The position numbers were made by a program, and so were the translations under genes. DNA of 64,000 nt from NCBI GenBank assembly GCA_963669155.1, contig OZ022588.1:7841335-7905334 (forward strand), in the 5' to 3' direction. The notes beneath the pieces were generated by a model, which had not been told where the DNA came from, did not search any database, and saw only the letters and a list, made by a program, of their open reading frames with translations. This DNA is from Arbacia lixula. Lineage: Eukaryota > Echinodermata > Echinoidea > Arbacioida > Arbaciidae. Positions 44,801 through 54,900 of this stretch are shown in pieces. Numbering within the stretch: position 1 is the first letter of the stretch; every line of letters starts with the position of its first letter.

Positions 44801-46680
44801 TTAGCACATCGTAGCAAAGCATGACAAAGCGCACAACACACGTCACATCACGCCATGTCAATCAAATCCAATCCAATCGGCCAACCTGCATGGCCTGCCT
44901 GACGGCCCACGCCACATCGTGTCGTGCCAGGGGGAAATCGACGGGTAATGCCTCAATGCGGTACGTCAGATTGTAGTGGTACCATCGGAACCAGGCCACA
45001 GAGAAGGGCGCTACATCCGGGATACCGCAGCGAGGCCTCGTGGTCAGCTCCAAGGTGCGCTCATCCATGGAGCCTATTGGAGCGGAACGGGTAATGACAG
45101 TCTGGATATTAAAAATGACACGGATGATGACAGCGACTATAATAACAATACATAGTTCTTTATTGATTTGTATATATATATATAAAAATATATATCTCCA
45201 TCTTCTTATATCTCTCTGCTTCTCTCTCATTTTAGGTAGTAAAATCAAGTATCAATAATTTTTTGTCTGTTATTCCTTTTTATGACATTATGTATAGCAC
45301 ATCAAATTACATCGTTGTATTTATTGGTCGTTTCATTGCAAAAGGTGATAAAACAGTTTGAATTAAAAGAAATCCAGACGCGATGACGACAGCAGAACGG
45401 CCCGCAGTGATAAATCATAACAACAAATACCCCGTAATTTAAAGGTAATTTAAAGTGGTAATGATTAGATTACGGGCCCGTAATTATGGCACAATCATTT
45501 TTTTACTTGAAGCTATTTCACAATTTTGAGGTGCTTTCTTCCAGGTTTCCTGAAATCAAACTCGAATCGGCAAATTGATGCACTGCAGAACACCGCTCCA
45601 CCTCATCATTGTCAACGAATACATTGACTGTCGAAAATGGCGCAACAATCGTTCTATAGGACACGTTGAATACATGTAGTCCGAATCCTTACCGGTAGCA
45701 GGCAAATTGAAGAACTTCTGAAAATTTGTAATGGCGTCCGTCATATTTGTCTCCACGCCATCAGACCCACGCTCGGGGAGTGTTTGGGGTAGGAAGCCAA
45801 AATCTTGGAAGAATTTCTGGGGGAAAAATATATATTATACGTCACAATAACCACGAGGAACACTGCTCATTAGGAATAGCATGTCAGTAATTCCAACATG
45901 CTGTGAATATCTCGATTGCCCTTATTATCAGGATAATTCACGATTGAATAACAGTTATCATAACCAGAATGTAAATCATGGTCCGTGATGTTCATGAAAC
46001 ATCATGATGATCAAGAGATGTGACAAACATTATGATCAAATATCACGATGATTATGATCTACCACGATTTTGTTTTTATCAACACGTATATCAATATGAA
46101 AGGTTGAGCTGAAGATGACATAGCATTTAGCTTAAGTCGTACGAAGTTAGGTATTGAGAAAGTCGGAAGTAGCTTTTCATGATTTTAAAAAAAGGAGAGT
46201 ATAGGATAAAATATATATTGGAAACACACATCAGAACATCAATGATGTGCGTCCATTCAAAAGCAAGAAATTTGTTTACACGTTGAAATGATAACGTTCC
46301 AATAATTTCTAGCAATGTCCGCGCGTACTTTCGGCCATCAGGAGAAATCGGTTCTTGTATATGCGTTGCTTGTTTGATTGATGAAATAGGGTAATATACA
46401 ACAAGGGTGTGTTTAAATAGACATATGCACAAACAAATGTTCTTACCGTTAATCTTTGCTTCTCGGCAGAATGCATCAAGTGATCACCATCATCCTCTAA
46501 GTCTCTCTCAGGGGTAGTATTGGCCTCCGTGGTGTCGAACCCGTGTCCCTCACTTTGAGTACTTCCACTGATCGGCATAGAGTCCACGAAGCTCTTGCTC
46601 AAAATCACGAACACCAGGCAGGAAAACATCGCCACATCGGGACGAAAGCAGAAGGATTTAAAAAACAGGATCATCTTCAT
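40910..46680 (-). CDS. Matrix metalloproteinase without hemopexin domain, with Ser/Thr/Pro-rich tail, 6 exons
   Basis: Exons in transcript order: 46680-46447, 45816-45693, 45073-44886, 44052-43845, 43337-43179, 41829-40910. GT-AG junctions and phases chain to 610 residues. Seen: secretion signal (hydrophobic MFSCLVFVIL from residue 18; translation could start at M1, M3 or M18), prodomain with FFQDFGFLP and AITNFQKFFNLPATG, cysteine switch PRCGIPD (Cys135), catalytic domain with FDGPGGTLGHAF, zinc site HELGHALGLYH (262-272) and Met-turn at M280, ending VDDVTGIQILYG. Family knowledge: secreted zinc endopeptidase cleaving extracellular matrix, kept latent by Cys135. No furin RxKR site and no hemopexin repeats; instead residues 308-610 are Ser/Thr/Pro-rich. 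The exact MMP subfamily cannot be assigned. Confidence 0.93.
42210..42300. repeat. Short GAT/CAT-rich tract in MMP intron 5
   Basis: tcatcatcat followed by gatgatgatgatgatga; low-complexity simple repeat without coding evidence. Confidence 0.5.
42738..43167. mobile_element. Non-autonomous TIR element (MITE-like) in MMP intron 5
   Basis: The left end ccccgttcatatacaccgc is matched in inverted form at the right end (gtatatgaacgggg). Internal copies of the terminal motif occur at 42821 and 43079 (gtatatgaacgg). The interior is rich in gcgg/ccgc words and has no long ORF. The target duplication is not clear. Confidence 0.65.
43179..43337 (-). CDS. MMP exon 5: zinc-binding active site
   Basis: 159 nt after attttcag. 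VVVHELGHALGLYHSGVEG holds the three zinc-binding His and catalytic Glu; AIMYPFY is the Met-turn; VDDVTGIQILYG closes the domain. A TIR element ends about 11 bp past this exon's donor. Confidence 0.97.
43845..44052 (-). CDS. MMP exon 4: catalytic domain with structural metal sites
   Basis: 208 nt after catgttag. Residues 183-251: IWMDVIPLSLCEATDPDVDV, then EHGDGVAFDGPGGTLGHAF and IHFDAEEDWT. The His/Asp/His/His pattern that binds the structural zinc of MMPs is complete. Confidence 0.95.
44195..44580. repeat. ATATC pentanucleotide satellite in MMP intron 3
   Basis: catatcatatcatatcat repeats are near-perfect at 44458-44522 and degenerate on both sides (44195-44340), with similar motifs at 44708-44800 as part of the local duplication. 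Confidence 0.85.
44623..44710 (-). pseudogene. Echo copy of the 3' half of MMP exon 3
   Basis: On the minus strand this segment reads RIEELPDSFPLARHDVVWVV then RQAMQ and a donor gtagac, closely matching the end of exon 3 (RIEALPVDFPLARHDVAWAV, RQAMQ). Flanking intron bases also match, so it is part of a tandem duplication with a 263-bp offset. It has no acceptor of its own. Confidence 0.85.
44886..45073 (-). CDS. MMP exon 3: cysteine switch and start of catalytic domain
   Basis: 188 nt after ctccaatag. GSMDERTLELTTRPRCGIPD is the switch; LTYRIEALPVDFPLARHDV starts the catalytic fold. The donor is gttggc, a weak match to consensus. The last ~80 nt are copied, with a donor gtagac, 263 bp further into the intron (44623-44710). 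Confidence 0.94.
45693..45816 (-). CDS. MMP exon 2: prodomain
   Basis: 124 nt after tttcccccag, ending before gtaagg. KFFQDFGFLPQTLPE then TDAITNFQKFFNLPAT matches the peptidoglycan-binding-like prodomain of MMPs (AIRKFQRFFGLPVTG type). Confidence 0.92.
46447..46680 (-). CDS. MMP exon 1: signal peptide and start of prodomain
   Basis: 78 codons from ATG at 46680 to the donor gtaaga. Two hydrophobic stretches follow M1 and M18; the second (CLVFVILSKSFVDS) is the better signal peptide, so M18 may be the true start. The rest is acidic with NTTPERDLEDDGDH and ends SAEKQRLT. Confidence 0.8.
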
Positions 46681-46766
46681 CCGACGCAGGATTGATCAGA
46701 TCGATAATCCCAAGCTGAAATCTTTATTTTATTAAACAAAAAAGCCCGACGCGTAAAAATAAACAC

Positions 46767-46777
46767 CTGTATATAAC
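46767..46777 (-). promoter_or_regulatory. Possible TATA box of the MMP gene
   Basis: The minus strand reads gttatataca about 90 nt upstream of the first ATG of the metalloproteinase. Position and sequence fit a TATA element, but no initiator or transcript evidence is available. Confidence 0.25.
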
Positions 46778-49700
46778 AGTTAGGATTGATATAATGTAGA
46801 AAAAAAGTTGTTGAGATGTAAATCATCACCGTATTTTTTCAGCAACAATGATGAATACAGAAGATAATTATAACTATTTGCAGACGAGGTGTTTCCGACA
46901 CTGCACGATAAGTCGGTGACCTCAACGATGTAACTTTTTGGCTGACTTGTGGTCAGTGTGTGTCCTACTGGCGGACAAAAACCAAAATAAGACGCTTCAT
47001 TGCGGTGTAATAATCACCAACGGGCTTCTTGCTGATTGTTTATAAATTATATTCAGAAGTTGTTTACTTTCGCGTTGCTTAGCATCTTCCATTAGCCTAT
47101 CTACTATTTCACGTAAACACAACTCTTGAGGAGACATAAGTTGTATAACTTGCAAACTCAGGTCTTACACTCTTTAATGGTAGGAAAAAGCGGCGTGCAA
47201 ACGTTAATCAAGGCGGAAGTTCATGCTATTGTCATTCTTTCGCTAACAATTGCATTTAGGGTGTCTGCATCCGGGTTAGGGTCGTTCAGGAGCTAAAAAT
47301 AGTATCGCTTGCCGGTGAATTGTATCATAAAGCAAGAAAACATGGGCATTGGCTTTCGCGTTTTCGTATCCTGGTTAGGATTAATGGATAGTGAATGATC
47401 GCGATGGTTAAGATTGTAGTAAAAGTAGATTAAAGGGGGATACCGGAGAATGGACGAGGAGAATAGAAAGGAGACGTATTGTCAATGTAAGCACTTGCAA
47501 ATGTCAATGAAACTCAGTATTTTGTGTACACAAGAAAGGAGCACTTTCGGGTACTAATGTGCCAGCCAAAATTAAGCGAAATTATGATTGAAGATGTTTA
47601 TGCTACCCGAAATACCATAGTACCCAATGAGGTCACTCATATGCCACAGTTTCTATTAATTATGTGGCTTTATGAAATTGCTACAGACAAAAGTTTAGAA
47701 ATTTCAGAGTTGCACCCCTAGGTGATTGAAATGACTTAGTGGAAAGACAGATAGTTTAAAAAAAATCCAGATTCAACATTTTAAAGTTGCACATTTTAAT
47801 AATTTGGTTGTGTTATTTGTGGCTTGACCTGGATCGAAGTAGAGCGACCATATGCTATACTATACTGACACGCCATGAGAGAGGAAAGATATATAAATAT
47901 GTGACAGAAATAGAACGAGAGAGAGAAAGAAAGAAAGAAATGAAGGACGAAAAGACAAGACAAACAGAGAAGAAAGAGAAGAAGGAAAGGTTAAAAAGTA
48001 AGAAGAAAAGGAAGAGGTACAGAGAAAGAGGACTATTAAGAACGAAAAAAGGAAAGAAGAGGGGGGAAAGAAAATCTATATAGAAAAGGAAACATGACAT
48101 TTCAATGCAATAATTAACATTTCAATTCACGTGTCTCATGCATTGTAAATTTTAGTACAAGTTTGCTTTTGCCCCTATCTGTGCCTTCAGCAGCACTGCC
48201 TGACATCGGAATTGGTAATTTGTGTCTCTGTCTCCCATACGCACTCCCTTGAAAAAACTGGTGACGGCACTCTGATACATGTTTATAGTGACATCGTAGT
48301 CTTTCAACACAGACTCTAATTTGACCATTTTCAAAATATTGTGTCTTTTTGGTAAAGCCTTGTCCAATTTTCAACTGACGGTATAAAGGGCTTATTTATG
48401 ATACAGACCCTTTGGTTCCTTCATATTTTATGGCATTAATCTCATTACATGCAAATATCTAAATTATCAAAAAGAAGAAAAAACTTACAGTTTCACATAT
48501 GATGCATCAAATTCAAGTTTCTTTTGATTAAATTAATTAAATTGCTTTGTACAGCACTTTGAGCCCCCCCCCCCCCCTAACAATCTTATCATCACCACCA
48601 ACATTACTTGCCATCATATCACAACCGCTAACTTCATTACTTTCATATCTTATATTTAAGACATTACGACCCTTCTCATCATAACCGCCTTACACATCTT
48701 CCTCACCACACGTGGTCCTTAATATCACCACTATCACTACCATCATTACTCTCATAATATAGGCATACTACCACCACCACCACCACCACCATTACATAAT
48801 CATAATCATCATATCCAACATCATTACTTTCATCAAAACGATCATATCACCACCATCATTTGATATCATCTCTAATGCCACCAACAATCTTACCATCACC
48901 ACCATCATTTGATATCATCTCTAATGCCACCAGCAATCTTATCATCACCACCAACATTACTCGGCATTATATCACAACCACTAACTTCATTACTTTCATC
49001 TCTTACAGCACCATCATCTCTATTTTCAATCTCCAAAAAAAGTGCTGCTTATTCCCAATCCTTTTAATGTCCATCATTAGAGTATATATGTCAATACAAT
49101 ATGATATAAAGACAAATAATTGATCAATAACTTTGGAGTGCTATTTCTTTTTAAGTTTGTAACAAAAAATTTGAAACATCACCAAAAGCAAGGAATCACA
49201 ATATTATGTTGCAACCAGTTCAAACGTTATTCTTCTATACTCTTCTCCGACTATTTCTGCTCTTGACTTGAACTTGTGCACATATTAATCAAATGCAGTT
49301 CACAAGAAGTACACAAGAGCTGTACATGATATATCCAAAACTGAGAAATAGCAGGTAAGATATTCAACGAAGCGTAAGTTCATAATACATAACAAACAAT
49401 TTTCCAGTGAACAAGGAAGTAAGCTAAAATGCCACGACATCCACGACACGAACGTGCTCTCGTGGCGATATTCGAATTGAGCTTGCTAAGCGCGCGCTCG
49501 GGTACTTTGGTTTTCGTTCAAGACGCACAACTAGAATAAATTGACTAATCTGACGCGTTAGTGGTACGGTCAAAAAAATCGCTACCGGGGACAGTTTGGG
49601 AAGAATCAGTCAAAGTATTGGGGAGATGCACATTTTCTAACTCATAACTACTAGCAGTAGATCATGATCATTAACATTCATGGCCGACTCTATTAGTCCT

Positions 49701-49900
49701 CAATGACTTTCAATTTATCTTCCTCAATTACATTTACAGAACAGGAATGCCGGCTAAATGATAAATACGTTTACACACAAATGGTTACTGTATGTTCACT
49801 GTGACTCAATATCTGTAAATCTCCCGAATTGTCAATTAATATATGTACGTATGTATGTTTGATTTGTTTTTCAATGAATCCCGTATTGAATTGAAGTTGA
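46778..49900. other. Region upstream of MMP, no certain gene
   Basis: 47880-48075 is a purine (gaaagaaag) tract. 48577-48595 holds a C run. 48583-49010 is a degenerate cat-cac minisatellite, in which a ~75-bp segment at 48583-48660 recurs at 48932-49005. The proximal ~300 bp next to 46680 should hold the MMP promoter. Confidence 0.5.
48168..48366 (-). CDS. Orphan open frame, possible terminal exon or retrocopy fragment
   Basis: Minus-strand frame LDKALPKRHNILKMVKLESV and on to a TAA stop, with later parts DYDVTINMYQSAV and YQFRCQAVLLKAQIG. The composition is protein-like rather than low-complexity, but I do not recognise the family. A stop lies just upstream of the TTG and no acceptor fits the frame, so it may be a decayed exon, a retrocopy or chance. 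Confidence 0.2.
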
Positions 49901-49954
49901 AAAAAAAATCAATTCAAAATTTATTCTACCAGATCGTTATCATTATGGTAATAA

Positions 49955-50148
49955 TCCTCCTCCTCCTCCTCCTCCTCCTCATCATCATCATCATCATCAT
50001 CATCTTCTTCTTCTTCTTCTTCTTGTTCTTGTTTTTCTTGTTCTTCTTATTCTTCTGCTTGTTCTTCTTGTTCTTCTTCTTGTTCTTCTTCTTCTTCTTC
50101 TTCTTCTTCTTCTTCTTCTTCTTCTTCTTCTTCTTCTTCTTCTTCTTT
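49955..50148. repeat. (TCC)n-(TCA)n-(TTC)n microsatellite, LINE target site
   Basis: cctcctcctcc passes into tcatcatcatc, then ttcttcttc with gttcttg interruptions, ending in an uninterrupted TTC run that abuts the LINE 5' end. Confidence 0.9.
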
Positions 50149-50354
50149 TGTGAAAGGACGAACTTCCATAGTGCTCCGGAGTAAGTCTCTTTTTTTATAT
50201 TGCTTGGACCTTTGTGGTCATTGTGTACTCACATAAGTGATTTATGTACTTTCCTTGGTTTATCTAGACCAAGTCCACCGTGGTTCACACTCTTTATTTA
50301 CTGATATTGATCAATCTTTGTTACTGCCATTTTCTAGACCTGTCGCTTGCCAAT

Positions 50355-51893
50355 ATGGCCGGTGCAGCCGAACAGGTCTCCCGGGACCAGCCGGGGACCA
50401 GTTCGGCTAAGCCTCCCGTTGCTTCTGCTGGCGGACCGATAAAGGCAGTCAGTAGAAGCAATGGAATCTCGTTCAATGCAGCACCAGATATTTCCATACA
50501 TGAATACATTAAAGCTTTTGTATCAACTACACCTGCCAACCGTGTTCTCTCAGCGTCACGTATCAGCAATCAGCGCATTGCGATTTACCTCAATTCAAAG
50601 GACGATGTTCTCAGTGCAGTAAACAATGGGCTAACGTACAATAACACATACATTCCAGTTTCCCCCCTAGTACTTCCAACCACCAGGCTCACATTATCAA
50701 ATGTCTACCCGGAAATTCCGAACGATACCCTGACTAAGCAAATATCAAACTTCTGCAAAGTTGTGTCGCAAATTCGAGCAATTCCCTTGGGTTTCAAGGA
50801 CAAAAACCTAGCCCATATCATGTCATTCCGAAGACACGTCCAAGTGTTGCTAAATCCCAACGTCACACCCCCCGATCACATAAATTTCAGCCACGCGGGA
50901 GCAAACTACCGCGTTTTCCTATCGACAGAATCAGTACGGTGTTTTGAGTGTGGAGAGACGGGCCATATCAGCCGGGCGTGCAAAAAAGCCGCACGGCAAG
51001 ATGGGCCCACGATTGATAGTCAACCGCCCACATCAAATAAGGGTAAATCTGACCCTAAACACCCTCCCAAACGTTCAAAATCCGCGCAACCTAATTCCAG
51101 CGCTACATCTCAACACGTCCCTGCGCGTGAAAATCATGAATCTGCCGACCCGTCAAACGTGGGTCCACAGCCTAAACCCGTCTCGAATCACGATACAATC
51201 CCTACCATAGAAGACTCCTTGTCAACCACATCACAAGTAGACGCTCCTCCCAACCTCCCTAAAAATACTAATGCTTCTGTTTGCAACAACCATGAAAATG
51301 AAAATCCAACATCCACCCCTACTGACACCCCTTCAAATCCATCAAATCCACCAAAACCACCACCCGTTGTCTCTGTTTGGGGTACACCTCCCGCCCCTAC
51401 CAGACTCTTTTCAGAAGTAGTCTCAAAAAGGAAACAGCCCCCAGCCCCTTCCTCTAACAAGACTCCTGTTCTCGTCCCCCTTCAATCACCCACCCCTCCA
51501 CGGAAACTTCAGAAAAAAGTTTCCACCCCCAAAATGTTTCCGTCACCCACCCCCTCTCAAGCTTCTCACTCAGCACCGCCCACCCCACCCACTCCTGCTT
51601 CCACGGGAACAATTGATACTGACGCGACGATGTGGGAAGATACTGATGACGATTCTGTTGACTGGGCCTCCTCTTTTCCCTCTAGCCAGGGTCCCCTCTC
51701 AGATAAGGAACTTATTAAGTTTCTGAAAACAGTAAAAGCCCGGAAAAAACCTTTGGATGTTGCCAGAAAATTCACGTCAAACATTCCTGGACTCGTGCGC
51801 CAACTACGACCACTAAGAAACAGCCCACTTTTTCAAAAAAGCACTCAGCAAAGGATTCAAAAACTAGTCAGAAAGTTAGAAGACTGTGCTTAA
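50355..51893 (+). CDS. LINE copy 1 ORF1 protein (CCHC zinc knuckle, RNA-binding)
   Basis: 512 codons from the ATG that starts MAGAAEQVSRDQPGTSS; the frame is open upstream to 50280 but without an earlier ATG. Residues ~60-180 form an RRM-like region (RIAIYLNSKDDVLSAV, TRLTLSNVYPEIPNDTL). The zinc knuckle CFECGETGHISRAC (C-X2-C-X4-H-X4-C) follows at 50940-50982, then a long Pro/Ser/Thr-rich part and a basic C-terminus. Such proteins bind element RNA. The stop TAA is 13 nt before the first ATG of ORF2. Confidence 0.9.
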   Translation: MAGAAEQVSRDQPGTSSAKPPVASAGGPIKAVSRSNGISFNAAPDISIHEYIKAFVSTTPANRVLSASRISNQRIAIYLNSKDDVLSAVNNGLTYNNTYIPVSPLVLPTTRLTLSNVYPEIPNDTLTKQISNFCKVVSQIRAIPLGFKDKNLAHIMSFRRHVQVLLNPNVTPPDHINFSHAGANYRVFLSTESVRCFECGETGHISRACKKAARQDGPTIDSQPPTSNKGKSDPKHPPKRSKSAQPNSSATSQHVPARENHESADPSNVGPQPKPVSNHDTIPTIEDSLSTTSQVDAPPNLPKNTNASVCNNHENENPTSTPTDTPSNPSNPPKPPPVVSVWGTPPAPTRLFSEVVSKRKQPPAPSSNKTPVLVPLQSPTPPRKLQKKVSTPKMFPSPTPSQASHSAPPTPPTPASTGTIDTDATMWEDTDDDSVDWASSFPSSQGPLSDKELIKFLKTVKARKKPLDVARKFTSNIPGLVRQLRPLRNSPLFQKSTQQRIQKLVRKLEDCA

Positions 51894-51906
51894 TTTCTCA
51901 TTCATT

Positions 51907-54900
51907 ATGTTTGTTGCAATACATGCTTTCCTTTCCCTCTTCCTCCCTATGACAATATCGCTTCTCACACTCAATACTGGAGGCTGTTCTTCTCCCTTGA
52001 AAAATGCCTCTATCTATACCTACGTTAAAAATATTACTTCTGTCATGTCTGTACCGGATATTATATTCTTACAGGAAACTAATGATTTATCTGAAAAATG
52101 CTCGTGCTGGAATGTATGGTCATCATACCATCCAATTTGTAACCCTGGACCCACACGAGGATCAGGGGTAACCACGCTTCTAAAGGAAAATTCTATTTGC
52201 ATCATAGAAAATTCTGTCATTCATGATGGCCATATCTTATATGTCAAAATTGATCTTGATGGTGCCATATACCACTTGTATAATATTTTGATTCCTCAAG
52301 ATGATACTTGTGCACTGAAGGCTATCAGTTCACTTTCATCTCACTTAAATCTACGCAAAGATGGACATATCATATTTGGTGGTGACTTTAACTGCACCCT
52401 AAATCCTGTTATTGACCGTTTATGCATGTCCACTGAACATAGATCAAAAATATCCACTGCCCTGAAAGCTTTGATTGAGAGTTCTCAATTGTGTGATGCC
52501 TGGCGCAAGCTACACCCCTTTGAACAAAAATTTTCTTGGCAGAGAAGAAATCCCTCTAGTGTTCATGGTGTTTCTAAGGCCAGATTGGATCGTTTTTATA
52601 CACCTATTAGCTTAACTACATCCATCCACTCATGCTCAATCATACCTTGTTCCCTTTCAGATCACTCTGCCATATACCTGAAAATTAAACTTCCTTCTCC
52701 AAACCTGAGAGGAAGTGCTTTTTGGCACTTGAATAACTCACTACTTACTGATAAAAGTTATCAAGATATCATTATTCATTTCTGGAATACCTGGCAACAA
52801 CATATACATGACTTTCCGAATATTTGTACATGGTGGGACTTTGGTAAATCCTACATAAAATCTCTTACTCAGATGTACGCTTCTAAGGTAGCTAATGAAA
52901 AGAAAGAAACCCTCTTGAACATTAACAAGACTATCGAAAAGCTTCAATCTAATTCAGACTTTACACCTGATATACAACAGGCTCTAACTGAGCAGAGGGA
53001 GGAGCTCAATCTCCTCCTAAAAAAACAAGCTAAGGGAACTCTGATTAGGTCTCGCTTTCAATATGCCAATGAAGCTGATACAAGTTCCAGCTTCTTTTAC
53101 AATCTTGAAAAAAACAACTCTATTTCAAAAACGATGTCTCGTATACGTCTTTCATCTGGTGTTATCACAGAGGATCAAGGAGAAATCAAAGCTCATGTAC
53201 GAAATTTCTATGAACGCTTATATAGTAGTATTCCTACTGACCAAAACTCTCTTGAAACTATTCTATCGAATCTTCCTCGGCTTGAACCTGAAGAATCTGA
53301 AAATCTTGACGCTCCTTTGACACTCGATGAAATTACCACTGCTGTAAAACAGCTTGGAAATAACAAGTCTCCAGGTTTGGATGGCCTGTCTTCTGAATTT
53401 TACCTCACTTTTTGGCCGCTCCTTAAAAATGATCTCCTTTCTGTTCTGCAATATGCCATTACATCTGGGAATCTTCCAAACTCCTTTCATAAGGCGGTTA
53501 TTACCCTCATTCCAAAGAAAGGGGATCCGGCAGACATTGCAAATTGGCGCCCTGTATCCCTTCTCAACAACGACTACAAAATTTTTGCTAAGGCACTTGC
53601 AAACAGACTTAAACTGTGTATTGGCGATATCATTCATCATGACCAGTCGTACTGTGTACCTGGTAGAACAATATACGACAATATTATCTTGATAAGAGAT
53701 GTAATTCACTTTGCAAATTGCAATAACTTCCCTCTTGCTATTGTTAATCTAGATCAGAAGAAGGCCTTTGATAACGTTGACCACCACTATCTGTTCAGCA
53801 CAATGAAGGCCATGGGTATCGGAGACTTCTTTATCTCATGTGTAAAACTCTTGTACAAAAATGCTGAGGGTCTTGTTAAGGTGTGCAGATCTCTATCCGC
53901 ACCTTTTCCCTTTCGTAAAGGCATTCGTCAAGGTTGTCCTATGTCTGGTCTGTTATATTCAATCGCCATAGAACCCTTCCTACATCTGTCAAGACAAAAC
54001 CTCCGTGATTCTGGTTTTACCTTGCCCAACACCGGAACGAAAGTGTCTGTATCAGCGTATGCTGATGATATATCTATTTTTGTTAGCTCTGACTCCGGTT
54101 TTGACACAATTGAAAGAGTGTATAACATTTTCAGTACTTCATCAAATGCCTGTCTTAACCATGAGAAATCACAAGGATTATGGTTAGGGTCTTGGTCCAG
54201 ACGGAGTGAAAATCCTCTTCACTTTAAGTGGAATAATGAAGGACTAACATTTCTTGGGGTTCACCTTGGTACAAGCAACACATTCATAAATCAAAACTGG
54301 ATGAAGTGTAAAGAAAAACTAAACAAAACTCTCACGCGGTGGACCTCCATTACACATAGTCTCTCATTGAAAGGCAAGATTCTCGTAGCAAATCAATTAG
54401 CTGCCTCAAAAATCTTTCACCATCTTGCCACTCTTTCTCCCCCTAAGTCGATATTGACAGAACTCCAAGAGATGCTTATCAACTTCGTCTGGTCCAATAA
54501 AAGACATCTTTTGAAAAAACAGATTCTATATCAGGAACCAAATAAAGGTGGACTTGGTCTAGTGTGTCTCCAAGCACGCGTTCTTGCATTTCGTTTTGCC
54601 TTCCTTCAGCGCTTTTTGAACCTTTCTTCTCATCCTGCATATGCTCTGTGTTCTTATAACCTAAAGAAGTACAAAAGACTCAACTTTGACTTCCAGTTGT
54701 TCCTCATTGAAACAGATCCAAAATATGACACGAGCTTGCCTTGTTTTTACTCCGAAGTGCTGAGTGCTTGGAGATCCTCCGGAGCACACATTGAAAGTTC
54801 GTCCTTCTCGGTCAACCATGTGTTAAATATTCCTTTAAACTACACCCCTTTACTTTCATGTGACTTGAATGGCACTATGGTTCTCCCTGCGCGACTTTTT

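Noticed and set aside
49843-50184. 113-codon frame with a poly-Phe/Leu run
   Set aside because: Translation of the TTC/TCC microsatellite.
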